Assembly (NCBI GenBank): GCA_903845135.1
Contig: CAIMWL010000033.1
Location: forward strand, 1-34,969
Origin: an uncultured Caryophanales bacterium
GTDB taxonomy: Bacteria; Bacillota_I; Bacilli_A; RFN20; CAG-826
Reading direction: 5' to 3'
Length of the DNA stretch: 34,969 nt
Positions 19,376 through 27,343 of the stretch are shown one piece after another; the first letter of the stretch is position 1, and each line of letters starts with the position of its first letter. The translations under genes were made by a program, and so were the position numbers. The notes beneath the pieces were generated by a model. It saw nothing but the letters and a program-made list of their open reading frames with translations, made no database searches and was not told the DNA's origin.

Positions 19376-20119
19376 ATGCAAATCAAAGTCATGACTTTTA
19401 ATCTAAGAATTGATGTACCCGTCGACGGAGCTTATCAATGGCGATTTCGCATTCCCTCAGTTCTTGCCATGATTGAAAAACACAACCCTGATATCTTAAT
19501 GCTTCAAGAAACAACACCCGCTATGCTTGCAGATATCAAACAATTAGAAAAGAAGTATGGTTATTATTACATGGGTCGTAATCAAGATTTACAAGGTGAA
19601 GGTTGTCCGATTTACTACAAGAAAAAAGATTATCGCATTAAAGCTGCTGACACCATTTGGTTAAGCCAAACCCCGAGAACACCAGGATCGATGGATCCTG
19701 AAGAAGGGTTTCCAAGAATTGCGTCGATGATCGTCTTACAACACACGGATGGAAAACTATTACGTTTCTTGAACACCCATTTAGCCTATCGTTCTTCGAG
19801 AGCAAAAGATATCAATCTAAAAGTTTTATTTGATTTCATACAATCCTTTCCAGAAAGGATCCCAACCATATTGGGTGGAGACTTTAATGAAGGTGCAGCT
19901 AAAATTAAAAAGTATATGCCACGCGATTTACAATTTGCACCATCGTTAGATTTAGGAAACACATATCATGAATTCAAAGGTGGGGATGGTATTTCCCAAA
20001 TTGATTACCTCCTTTATCAAGAGGGTTTACAATCGAAAGATGTGATGGTTGATCGAAGTCCATTCTTTCAACTATTACCATCTGACCATTATCCGGTCAT
20101 AGGAGTATTCACTTTATGA
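19376..20119 (+). CDS. Endonuclease/exonuclease/phosphatase-family protein
   Basis: VMTFNLRID, DILMLQETTP, LNTHLAYRSS, LGGDFNEG, LLPSDHYPVIGVF. Confidence 0.9.
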   Translation: MQIKVMTFNLRIDVPVDGAYQWRFRIPSVLAMIEKHNPDILMLQETTPAMLADIKQLEKKYGYYYMGRNQDLQGEGCPIYYKKKDYRIKAADTIWLSQTPRTPGSMDPEEGFPRIASMIVLQHTDGKLLRFLNTHLAYRSSRAKDINLKVLFDFIQSFPERIPTILGGDFNEGAAKIKKYMPRDLQFAPSLDLGNTYHEFKGGDGISQIDYLLYQEGLQSKDVMVDRSPFFQLLPSDHYPVIGVFTL

Positions 20120-21465
20120 ACCCCAGTCGACACATCAAAGGCGTTTGTATCGACTATACCCACGATGGCAAGGGTGTTGTTAAACACGAAGGTTTACCAA
20201 TCTTTGTCCCGTATTTACTGATGGGAGAAGAAGCAGAAATTCTTATTACCAATAATCGTGGAAAGTATGCAGAAGGAAAAATTACCAAACGGTTAACCAC
20301 ATCACCGCAACGTGTCACTCCACCTTGCCAATATTATGAAGTGTGTGGTGGATGCCAACTTCAACACCTTTCTTATCAAGAACAACTCAAAATGAAAAAG
20401 ATGAGAGTGGCAGAAGTCTTAAGGCGCATGGGTGATTATAACGGTAAAGTCGATGACATCATTCCTAGTGATAAACCACTTCATTATCGCAACAAGGTTC
20501 AATTTCCTTTTGGTCATGATGAACGCGGCAACTTAATCGCCGGACTATATCAACAAGGTAGCCATCGCATTATTGACATTGATGAATGTTTAATTGAAAA
20601 CACAGAAGCTGATCAAATCGTTCGCTTAGTCAAAAAACTTTGTATTGAACATCATATTGAAGCATACGATCAAAAATATCGTCAAGGTTTTATACGACAT
20701 GTTATGGTAAGAAAAGGAATTGTTACCAATCAATTGATGGTGGTTTTAGTTACGGGTAAAATAAATTTTCCTGAAAGACAAATCTTTGTTGATGCGCTTT
20801 TAAAAGCTTTTCCAAATATTCGTACGATTGTGCAAAACATTAATCCTGAATTTACCGATGTTGTCTTAGGATACCGAGAACATATTTTATTTGGGGATGG
20901 ATATATTGAAGACGAATTATCAGGGCTTAAATTTAAGATTGCTGCAAAATCCTTTTTCCAAGTGAATCCATTCCAAACGGAAAAACTTTATAATCGAGCA
21001 TTATCGATTGCAAATCTCACACCAACTGATGTTGTACTGGATGCATACTCTGGGGTTGGTACGATTACCTTATTAGCGGCAAAACAAGCCAAGCATGTTA
21101 CCGGAGTTGAAATTGTAAGGGATGCAGTTTTGAATGCGATTGAAAATGCTAAGTTAAATGAAATAAGAAATGTTTCCTTCATTGAAGCGGATGCTGCACC
21201 TTATCTTGTGGAGCGAGCTGCAAAAGGAAAGACCTATGATGTTTTATTTGTGGATCCACCTCGAAATGGATGTGATGAAGCATTCTTAAAATCCGTTAAA
21301 GTCATAAAACCAAAACGATTTGTTTATATTTCTTGTGAGCCTTCTTCGCTTGCAAGAGACATCAAATATTTATCCGATACTTATGAAGTAAAGTATGTTC
21401 AGCCTGTTGATATGTTTTCGCAAACCTATCACGTTGAGACGGTGGTATTGCTTGCGTTAAAGTAA
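20116..21465 (+). CDS. 23S rRNA (uracil-C5)-methyltransferase, RlmCD/TrmA family
   Basis: TRAM-like N-terminus, Fe-S motif CQYYEVCGGCQLQH, SAM motif VLDAYSGVGTITLLAA, VDPPRNGCDE, YISCEPSSLARD; ATGA overlap with upstream gene. Confidence 0.93.
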   Translation: MNPSRHIKGVCIDYTHDGKGVVKHEGLPIFVPYLLMGEEAEILITNNRGKYAEGKITKRLTTSPQRVTPPCQYYEVCGGCQLQHLSYQEQLKMKKMRVAEVLRRMGDYNGKVDDIIPSDKPLHYRNKVQFPFGHDERGNLIAGLYQQGSHRIIDIDECLIENTEADQIVRLVKKLCIEHHIEAYDQKYRQGFIRHVMVRKGIVTNQLMVVLVTGKINFPERQIFVDALLKAFPNIRTIVQNINPEFTDVVLGYREHILFGDGYIEDELSGLKFKIAAKSFFQVNPFQTEKLYNRALSIANLTPTDVVLDAYSGVGTITLLAAKQAKHVTGVEIVRDAVLNAIENAKLNEIRNVSFIEADAAPYLVERAAKGKTYDVLFVDPPRNGCDEAFLKSVKVIKPKRFVYISCEPSSLARDIKYLSDTYEVKYVQPVDMFSQTYHVETVVLLALK

Positions 21466-21480
21466 TTGAAAGTAGCTTTT

Positions 21481-21795
21481 ATGAACGTAGAAAGTAAATT
21501 ACTAAATATCATTCATCAAGCCAATAAGAAATTTCCCCATTTACAAGTATATGTCCAGTCCAAGGCGTTAAATCATCCACTTATTTATTCTCCCAAAGGC
21601 CCAACACAACCTTTTCATAGCGCCTCCGTTGGTAAACTTGCAACGGCATATGTTGTTATTCGGTTGATCGAAAGACAATTACTAAGTTTTGATTCAGCGA
21701 TAACAAGGATTCTTGATGCAAAGTCACTTGATAACTTGTTTGTGTTTAAAGGTGTGGATTATCGAAGCAATATGCTCAAGTCAGCGAATGTGTGA
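21481..21795 (+). pseudogene. Truncated serine beta-lactamase-like hydrolase (5' fragment)
   Basis: SxxK in FHSASVGKLATA and LFVFKGVDYRS typical of beta-lactamase-family N-termini; ends after about 104 aa; no downstream remainder before the next gene. Confidence 0.6.
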
Positions 21796-21832
21796 ATTTG
21801 AGTATTGATTACACTAAAATGTATTGTGTAAA

Positions 21833-22582
21833 ATGACAAAGATGTACCAATCTTTATCAACCGAAGTCTATTGCTATGATAAACCTATCGGAAAATCCCT
21901 TGATGGTGACATTGAGTTTTATCTTCATCAATTAAAGACGATACAAGGGGTGGTGCTTGAACCTGCATGCGGACATGGACGCATGCTTATACCTTTATTC
22001 ATGAGTGGTATTCACATCGAAGGATTTGATCAAAGTTCATTGATGCTATCTGCTTTACAAAAAGAAGCAAAGGCAAGATCAATTAGCCCAATCACTTGGC
22101 GTGACAATTTGTTGAATTTTTCTACAAATAAAACCTATGCTGGTATCATCGTTCCAACTGGAACGTGGATGTTGTTAGACACTGAAAGTAAATCACATAA
22201 AGCCCTTAAAAGATGCTTTCATGCGCTTAAAACTGGTGGCAAGATATGGATTGACTTAGATGCATCACCAACCATGAAACTAGGTGATCAAAGCATCCGG
22301 ATATTTCAAATCAACCATCATACACGCATTGAGTTAGAAAGTCGCGTGATTGATTTTAATCCTGAAGAAATGGTGTACACCTCTATTCATCATTATCGTA
22401 AATTTAACCAGCACGAACAGATCGAAGAAGAAATAGAACGATTTCCGCTAAAGTTTTACAAACCCAATCAATTTATCACCCTGCTTGAAACGGTAGGTTT
22501 TACTCAAGTTAAGGTCTATGCGGATTATCAAAAAACGTCCAAACAAAACGCCTCCACCATCACCTTTGAAGCCATAAAGTAA
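21833..22582 (+). CDS. Class I SAM-dependent methyltransferase
   Basis: VVLEPACGHGRMLIPLF motif I, GFDQSSLML, CFHALKTGGKIWIDL. Confidence 0.85.
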   Translation: MTKMYQSLSTEVYCYDKPIGKSLDGDIEFYLHQLKTIQGVVLEPACGHGRMLIPLFMSGIHIEGFDQSSLMLSALQKEAKARSISPITWRDNLLNFSTNKTYAGIIVPTGTWMLLDTESKSHKALKRCFHALKTGGKIWIDLDASPTMKLGDQSIRIFQINHHTRIELESRVIDFNPEEMVYTSIHHYRKFNQHEQIEEEIERFPLKFYKPNQFITLLETVGFTQVKVYADYQKTSKQNASTITFEAIK

Positions 22583-22590
22583 ATGATCGG

Positions 22591-23106
22591 ATGAAAAGTA
22601 AAAAAATCAGAGTGGTCTCACATCGGATTTATTGGAAGTTTGCTTTCTTGATAATTGCTTCAAGAATCGAAAAAGTTGTGCCATTAACCATTGGAAAAAT
22701 CCATCATGTTGGCAGTACCTCAGTTGAGGGATTACCTTCAAAACCAATCGTTGACATCGATATTGAAATTTATCAACAACAAGAATTTCCAGAGGTTGCG
22801 ATGCGTTTAATAAAGTTGGGCTACCAACATGTCGGAGATTTAGGGATAAAAGGCAGAGAAGTTTTTAAATTAAAAAGATGGAACCTTCTTCCGAAACATC
22901 ATTTGTATGTTTGTGTGTCTGGATCATCTGAACTCAATAGACAGATCGCATTCAGGAATTATTTAATCGCGAATCCCAAGACCAAAGAAGCCTATGGAAA
23001 ACTTAAGATAGAAGCAGCAAAAAAGCATCCATATGACATGGATGCTTATTTAAAGATGAAGGGTGAATTGATTAATAAAGTCTATCGGGAATTAGGATTA
23101 GATTAA
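22591..23106 (+). CDS. GrpB family (UPF0157) nucleotidyltransferase-like protein
   Basis: IHHVGSTSVEGLPSKPIVDIDIEI and C-terminal FRNYLIANPKTKEAYGKLKIEAAKKHPYDMDAYLKMK. Confidence 0.88.
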   Translation: MKSKKIRVVSHRIYWKFAFLIIASRIEKVVPLTIGKIHHVGSTSVEGLPSKPIVDIDIEIYQQQEFPEVAMRLIKLGYQHVGDLGIKGREVFKLKRWNLLPKHHLYVCVSGSSELNRQIAFRNYLIANPKTKEAYGKLKIEAAKKHPYDMDAYLKMKGELINKVYRELGLD

Positions 23107-23864
23107 GCTAAGATGATGCCGATAAAGACTAACCAGGCTAAGATGGATTTACCAAACAAACTTAACCACACATAACTCTTTTCTCCGTAGACATAATCTT
23201 TCCATTTGCCAACGCGAGCATACTGTAAGATTTGGTTGAAGGCAAAGAGGTTAAAGACCAAGAAGTAGAAGCTTAAACCTGGTAAGACGAACCAAGGTAA
23301 GACTGATAAATCACCAATGTTTAACATATAGATGACGATGATAACCCAAGGAATTAAACCTGCAATCCAACCAATCCAGTGAGCGGTCCAATCGGTTTTG
23401 GTACGGCTAGGAGGATTCATTTTTTCCATCAAGAGACCCAGTAAGTTCATCACCGCGTTAATCCCAAAGACACTGAGTAATCCTTCGATGGTGGTGACCC
23501 CAAACATGATAGATAAGAGTACGATCATGATGGAAGAAGATAATGCGTATTCATACCAACGTAAAGGATTGATGCCTTTTTCAACATTGGCAACATATTG
23601 TTTCTTAAAAGGAACCGAGATTAAGAAGTGGAAAAGGGCACTCAACAAGATGAAACTAGCGGCAAGAATCGCCACTGGTAGTTCAAACATGGGTTCTTCA
23701 ATTGGTGCGTATAAACCACCACCAACTGGGCCAAAGAAACGGCCAACGATTTCTGGTCTAAAGTCACGGAATAGTGGAACCGTTAAGGCAAGGATTAACA
23801 AGGCAATCCCTTGGACAAGGTGAACCAAGCCCATCTTCAAATTGAAACTAACTAATTTATTCAT
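23103..23864 (-). CDS. Heliorhodopsin
   Basis: Seven-TM protein with heliorhodopsin hallmarks: SALFHFLIS, RWYEYALSSSIMIVL (conserved Glu), FGINAVMNLLGLLMEK, AGLIPWV, LQYARVGKWKDYVYGEKSYVWLSLFGKSILAW (Schiff-base Lys in helix G). Confidence 0.94.
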   Translation of the reverse strand: MNKLVSFNLKMGLVHLVQGIALLILALTVPLFRDFRPEIVGRFFGPVGGGLYAPIEEPMFELPVAILAASFILLSALFHFLISVPFKKQYVANVEKGINPLRWYEYALSSSIMIVLLSIMFGVTTIEGLLSVFGINAVMNLLGLLMEKMNPPSRTKTDWTAHWIGWIAGLIPWVIIVIYMLNIGDLSVLPWFVLPGLSFYFLVFNLFAFNQILQYARVGKWKDYVYGEKSYVWLSLFGKSILAWLVFIGIILA

Positions 23865-23870
23865 AGATTT

Positions 23871-23927
23871 CTCCTAAGAGCAATATATCACTCTTAGTTA
23901 TTACTTAACTTAAATATGCTTAGAGTG
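23871..23927 (-). promoter_or_regulatory. Overlapping inverted repeats in the heliorhodopsin leader
   Basis: On minus strand: CTAAGAG-N10-CTCTTAG (23897-23874), whose last bases overlap the SD AGGAG; the 5' arm can alternatively pair with CACTCTAAG (23927-23919). The N10 loop contains TATATT. Confidence 0.4.
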
Positions 23928-23935
23928 AAGTGGAA

Positions 23936-24181
23936 TTATTTCTTATTTGTTTTTATTTTTGAAGACTTAACTACAATCCATCCCTTTTCAATAAAGAGTT
24001 TCCATAAGGCCATGGAGTGGCCGCGACCAAGTTTGTATTCCTTCGCTAACCAATCAACAAACTTACTTGCAGTAAGATCGGGCGTAAGAAGACCGTCTTT
24101 TGCAGCTTTGTTTTTAATAGCCTCTGGCGTGGTTTTCGTCATGGCCACGATGTTAGCAATATAAGCTTGAAATGACATCAT
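23936..24181 (-). CDS. DUF4287-domain protein
   Basis: MSFQAYIANIVAMTKTTPEAIKNKAAKDG...FVDWLAKEYKLGRGHSMALWKLF. Confidence 0.85.
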   Translation of the reverse strand: MMSFQAYIANIVAMTKTTPEAIKNKAAKDGLLTPDLTASKFVDWLAKEYKLGRGHSMALWKLFIEKGWIVVKSSKIKTNKK

Positions 24182-24189
24182 TATTTCCT

Positions 24190-25452
24190 CTAACTTTCTT
24201 TTTCAATAAAAAGATGGAGTGGTCGATCACCCAGTTGTTGCATCAACGGAGCAATATCGTTAAAGAATAAATCCACATCGCGACCATTCAGACTACCGTC
24301 ATCATATAAACGTATATTGCTTTCGTCTTCGACAAAGGCAGGAAAATCTTCAAACGTCCCTTCGTAATTGGTTAAAAAAGAAAATCGAAATTCTCGAGCG
24401 TTCATAATGCCTTCTCTATGTTGAAAAGAAAATTCAAAACTATAACTCTCAAGCCCATAAGAGGCAATTAAGTAACCCACATAATATTGACGATTGGTTT
24501 TATTATAAAAGCCAATGAGACCTTGTGTGTTTGAACCAACAAAAAACGATTCGTTTACTTCGAAGACACTTAGATTTTCAATGAAGTAGAAACTTTCTAA
24601 ATCCTCAATATTCACAGATTGATCTGGATACCCTTGGTTTAAAAACTTATCTAACATACTGAGTGGAGGTGTGAATTTTACATCTTGCCAATAGAAAGCG
24701 TTCATCGATAGATCAATGGTAAGCGTATAAGCGTGATTGCGATAAATTTCATATTTAAAACGATCGGGTCCAATTTTGTAAAGGATATATTTATCTCCTT
24801 GATGAAGAACATATTGATCCAATCCCTCATTGATTTGCCGTAAATTAAAGACATCGTTGGGAATCCCACTTGGATCATCATGGTAAAGCATGCGTTGAAC
24901 ATAGTATAGATTGTTATCCGGATAGCCAAGATCGTTGAGTAAACCAACCAATCCTAGGTTAACCTCTCCGTTTTCATTCAATAAAAATTGTTCGAGATGA
25001 TCAAAAACGAGTTCCATTTCAATATTGGTCATTAAACCACCACTGATATTTCTAGATTCTAATTCATTGATGATCGATGGATCATTAATTAAGTAACAAT
25101 TCTCTTCACCATAACAAGCATCATTGATTAACCCAGTTGGTCCACCCAGCAATACCACGCCGACACTGACCGCTAACGCAACACTAGCACTGGCAGCGAT
25201 AATTGGTTTTAACGGTAACTTTTTCTGTTGAATCTTATCTAAGTTATCCTTGTCGTTAAAGTAATCTAAGGGCACCTCAAAATAAACACAAATGAGTTTG
25301 AGACTATTGATATGAATCTGTCTGGTTCCCTTTTCCCAATTACTAATGGTGGTGTTGTTAACAAAAATAGCTTTCGCTAACTCAGCTTGAGAAATTCCTT
25401 TTTTAGTTCTTAATTGGCGAAGTTTTTCACCGATGATATTTTCTTTATTCAT
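24190..25452 (-). CDS. Membrane-anchored XRE-family regulator with extracytoplasmic domain (paralogue 1)
   Basis: HTH GEKLRQLRTKKGISQAELAKAIFVNNTTISNWEKGTRQI, single TM IIAASASVALAVSVGVVLLG, then about 310 aa outside including ACYGEENCYLINDPSIINELESRNISGGLMTNIEME. Confidence 0.85.
   Translation of the reverse strand: MNKENIIGEKLRQLRTKKGISQAELAKAIFVNNTTISNWEKGTRQIHINSLKLICVYFEVPLDYFNDKDNLDKIQQKKLPLKPIIAASASVALAVSVGVVLLGGPTGLINDACYGEENCYLINDPSIINELESRNISGGLMTNIEMELVFDHLEQFLLNENGEVNLGLVGLLNDLGYPDNNLYYVQRMLYHDDPSGIPNDVFNLRQINEGLDQYVLHQGDKYILYKIGPDRFKYEIYRNHAYTLTIDLSMNAFYWQDVKFTPPLSMLDKFLNQGYPDQSVNIEDLESFYFIENLSVFEVNESFFVGSNTQGLIGFYNKTNRQYYVGYLIASYGLESYSFEFSFQHREGIMNAREFRFSFLTNYEGTFEDFPAFVEDESNIRLYDDGSLNGRDVDLFFNDIAPLMQQLGDRPLHLFIEKES
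25328..25356 (-). repeat. 29-nt direct repeat inside XRE paralogue 1 (identical to 26735-26763 in paralogue 2)
   Basis: cccttttcccaattactaatggtggtgtt is identical in both HTH-coding regions. Confidence 0.9.
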
Positions 25453-25479
25453 ATGACTTCAAACCTCAAATCATTTCGT

Positions 25480-26859
25480 CTAATAAACAATTGCATCAAG
25501 TTTAAACGTATCTTCTAATAAAAAATCAAAAATGTTCTCAATCTCAATAAAACAATCGTTGATGGTTAGGTCCTTTAAATCAGAATGGAAAATTGGTTCT
25601 TGCTTCGCCCAATTCAACCAATGTTGGATGGTGAGTTCTTGCCCCAACATCTCTTGGGTTATTCGGTAAGAAACACTTCCACCACTTACAGGTGTAATCA
25701 GATTCGTATTACCAAAGTCATAAACATTTAAACTTAAAGTGGTTAAAAAGTCTTCATAACCACCACTATGAGCCGCACCTATAGAATAGGTTCTCGTTGA
25801 ATTGAAAGGGTTATGCTGGATTGAGAAGAAAGGAACCTCTAGCGCATAAATGGGGTGATCTTTCATGTAATGGTAGATACCATTTTGAGTAATATAAATT
25901 CCGGCTTCTGTTTCAAAAAAGTTAATGGTCATTTTTGTTGATTCGTTTTCATACAAGAATGGACTTGTATGAAAGACACTATCAAAAGGATAATTTTCAA
26001 CAAAGTATTCATAGATAACTTTGGGCGAAAGATAACTTTTGTCACCAAAATAGATCGTGTTTAACTCTAATTGAATATTAAAAACATATTGCTGTGTGCT
26101 GTAAATTTCGTACTTAAAGACATCTGAAGAAACTTTATAGATGATATGTTTTTCTAACTCAAAACCAGACCCGAGATAAAATAATTGATTGCCTTGAGGA
26201 TTTGTGGTGTTTAAATCAAATACATAAAGATTGGGGAAAGGGCTTGGTTGATTTTCGTTATAGAAGTCATTGACAAAACCTTCTAAATTTTGCCTTATTT
26301 CTTCTGTTTCAATCGGGAGATTCAAATAGTAATTTTTTAAATTAATTTCATCAAGCTTTGATTTATTAAATTGATGTTCTTGGGTTCCAACCGTAAAAGT
26401 CTCTAAAAAATATTTTAATCTTTCCATTTCCACATTGGTCATTTGACCACCGCTTATATTCCGTGAAGAAAGTTCGCTGACGATGGATGGATCATCGATT
26501 AAATAACAAACCAGTTCACCATAACAAGCCTCGTTATTGATATTCGCTCTGCGATTTAGGGCAACCACGGTTAAACTCACTAACATTGCCACTGCTGCAC
26601 TTCCTGCAAGTAATGTTTTGATTGGCACCTTTCTCCACGACTCAGTTTTTTCTTCAGCTTCTAAGAAGTAACTTGTTGGAACGCCAAAATAATCACTCAA
26701 GGCTTTCAAACTATCAGTTTGAATTTTACGAGTACCCTTTTCCCAATTACTAATGGTGGTGTTCTTAACAAAAATTGCGCCAGCTAATTCTGCTTGACTT
26801 ACTTTTCTTTTAACTCGTAATTGTCGGAGTCTCTCTCCGGGTTCAATTTTAACTTTCAT
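25480..26859 (-). CDS. Membrane-anchored XRE-family regulator with extracytoplasmic domain (paralogue 2)
   Basis: HTH GERLRQLRVKRKVSQAELAGAIFVKNTTISNWEKGTRKI, TM TLLAGSAAVAMLVSLTVVAL, ACYGELVCYLIDDPSIVSELSSRNISGGQMTNVEME; start reset to ATG 26859. Confidence 0.85.
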   Translation of the reverse strand: MKVKIEPGERLRQLRVKRKVSQAELAGAIFVKNTTISNWEKGTRKIQTDSLKALSDYFGVPTSYFLEAEEKTESWRKVPIKTLLAGSAAVAMLVSLTVVALNRRANINNEACYGELVCYLIDDPSIVSELSSRNISGGQMTNVEMERLKYFLETFTVGTQEHQFNKSKLDEINLKNYYLNLPIETEEIRQNLEGFVNDFYNENQPSPFPNLYVFDLNTTNPQGNQLFYLGSGFELEKHIIYKVSSDVFKYEIYSTQQYVFNIQLELNTIYFGDKSYLSPKVIYEYFVENYPFDSVFHTSPFLYENESTKMTINFFETEAGIYITQNGIYHYMKDHPIYALEVPFFSIQHNPFNSTRTYSIGAAHSGGYEDFLTTLSLNVYDFGNTNLITPVSGGSVSYRITQEMLGQELTIQHWLNWAKQEPIFHSDLKDLTINDCFIEIENIFDFLLEDTFKLDAIVY

Positions 26860-26902
26860 TAGACTTATTATAATCGATTCAATACTTTCTATTTTATTAA
26901 AT

Positions 26903-26924
26903 AACCACACTTGATATAGTGGTT
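26903..26924. promoter_or_regulatory. Inverted repeat AACCAC-N10-GTGGTT overlapping a TATAGT -10 box
   Basis: 6-bp arms; TATAGT at 26915-26920; start ATG at 26927. Confidence 0.35.
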
Positions 26925-26926
26925 TT

Positions 26927-27340
26927 ATGCCATTAGATGTAACGCAGAACTCCATTGATTCTTATATCAAAGATCTTCCAGAAAGCAGGAGAGCGGATGT
27001 GCTTTGGCTTGTTGAACAAATGGAAATGATTTCTAAACGAAAACCCAAATTATGGGGTTCCATTATTGGCTTTGGTCGACTGTATTATCGTTATCCCACC
27101 GGGAATGATGGATATATGCCCATCATCGCTCTTTCCAGTCGCAAACAAGCATTGACATTATATTTATCATTTAATCTAGAAAAAGAAGTGGAATTAAAAA
27201 ATTTAGGAACATACAGCATTGGGAAGAGTTGTCTCTATATCAAAAAGCTATCCGATGTCAATTTAAAAGTCCTTGTAACGGTGATGAAGAAAGCTTATCA
27301 GCAATCGCTTGCCTATGATTTTATAAAAGTAATCGAATAA
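26927..27340 (+). CDS. DUF1801-family protein
   Basis: ADVLWLVEQMEMISKRKPKLWG, YYRYPTGNDGYMPIIALSSRKQALTLYLSF. Confidence 0.85.
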   Translation: MPLDVTQNSIDSYIKDLPESRRADVLWLVEQMEMISKRKPKLWGSIIGFGRLYYRYPTGNDGYMPIIALSSRKQALTLYLSFNLEKEVELKNLGTYSIGKSCLYIKKLSDVNLKVLVTVMKKAYQQSLAYDFIKVIE

Positions 27341-27343
27341 TTA

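Noticed and set aside
23398-23823. 141-aa plus-strand ORF antisense to heliorhodopsin
   Set aside because: Heliorhodopsin motifs on the minus strand are clear; this ORF has no recognisable domain or SD.
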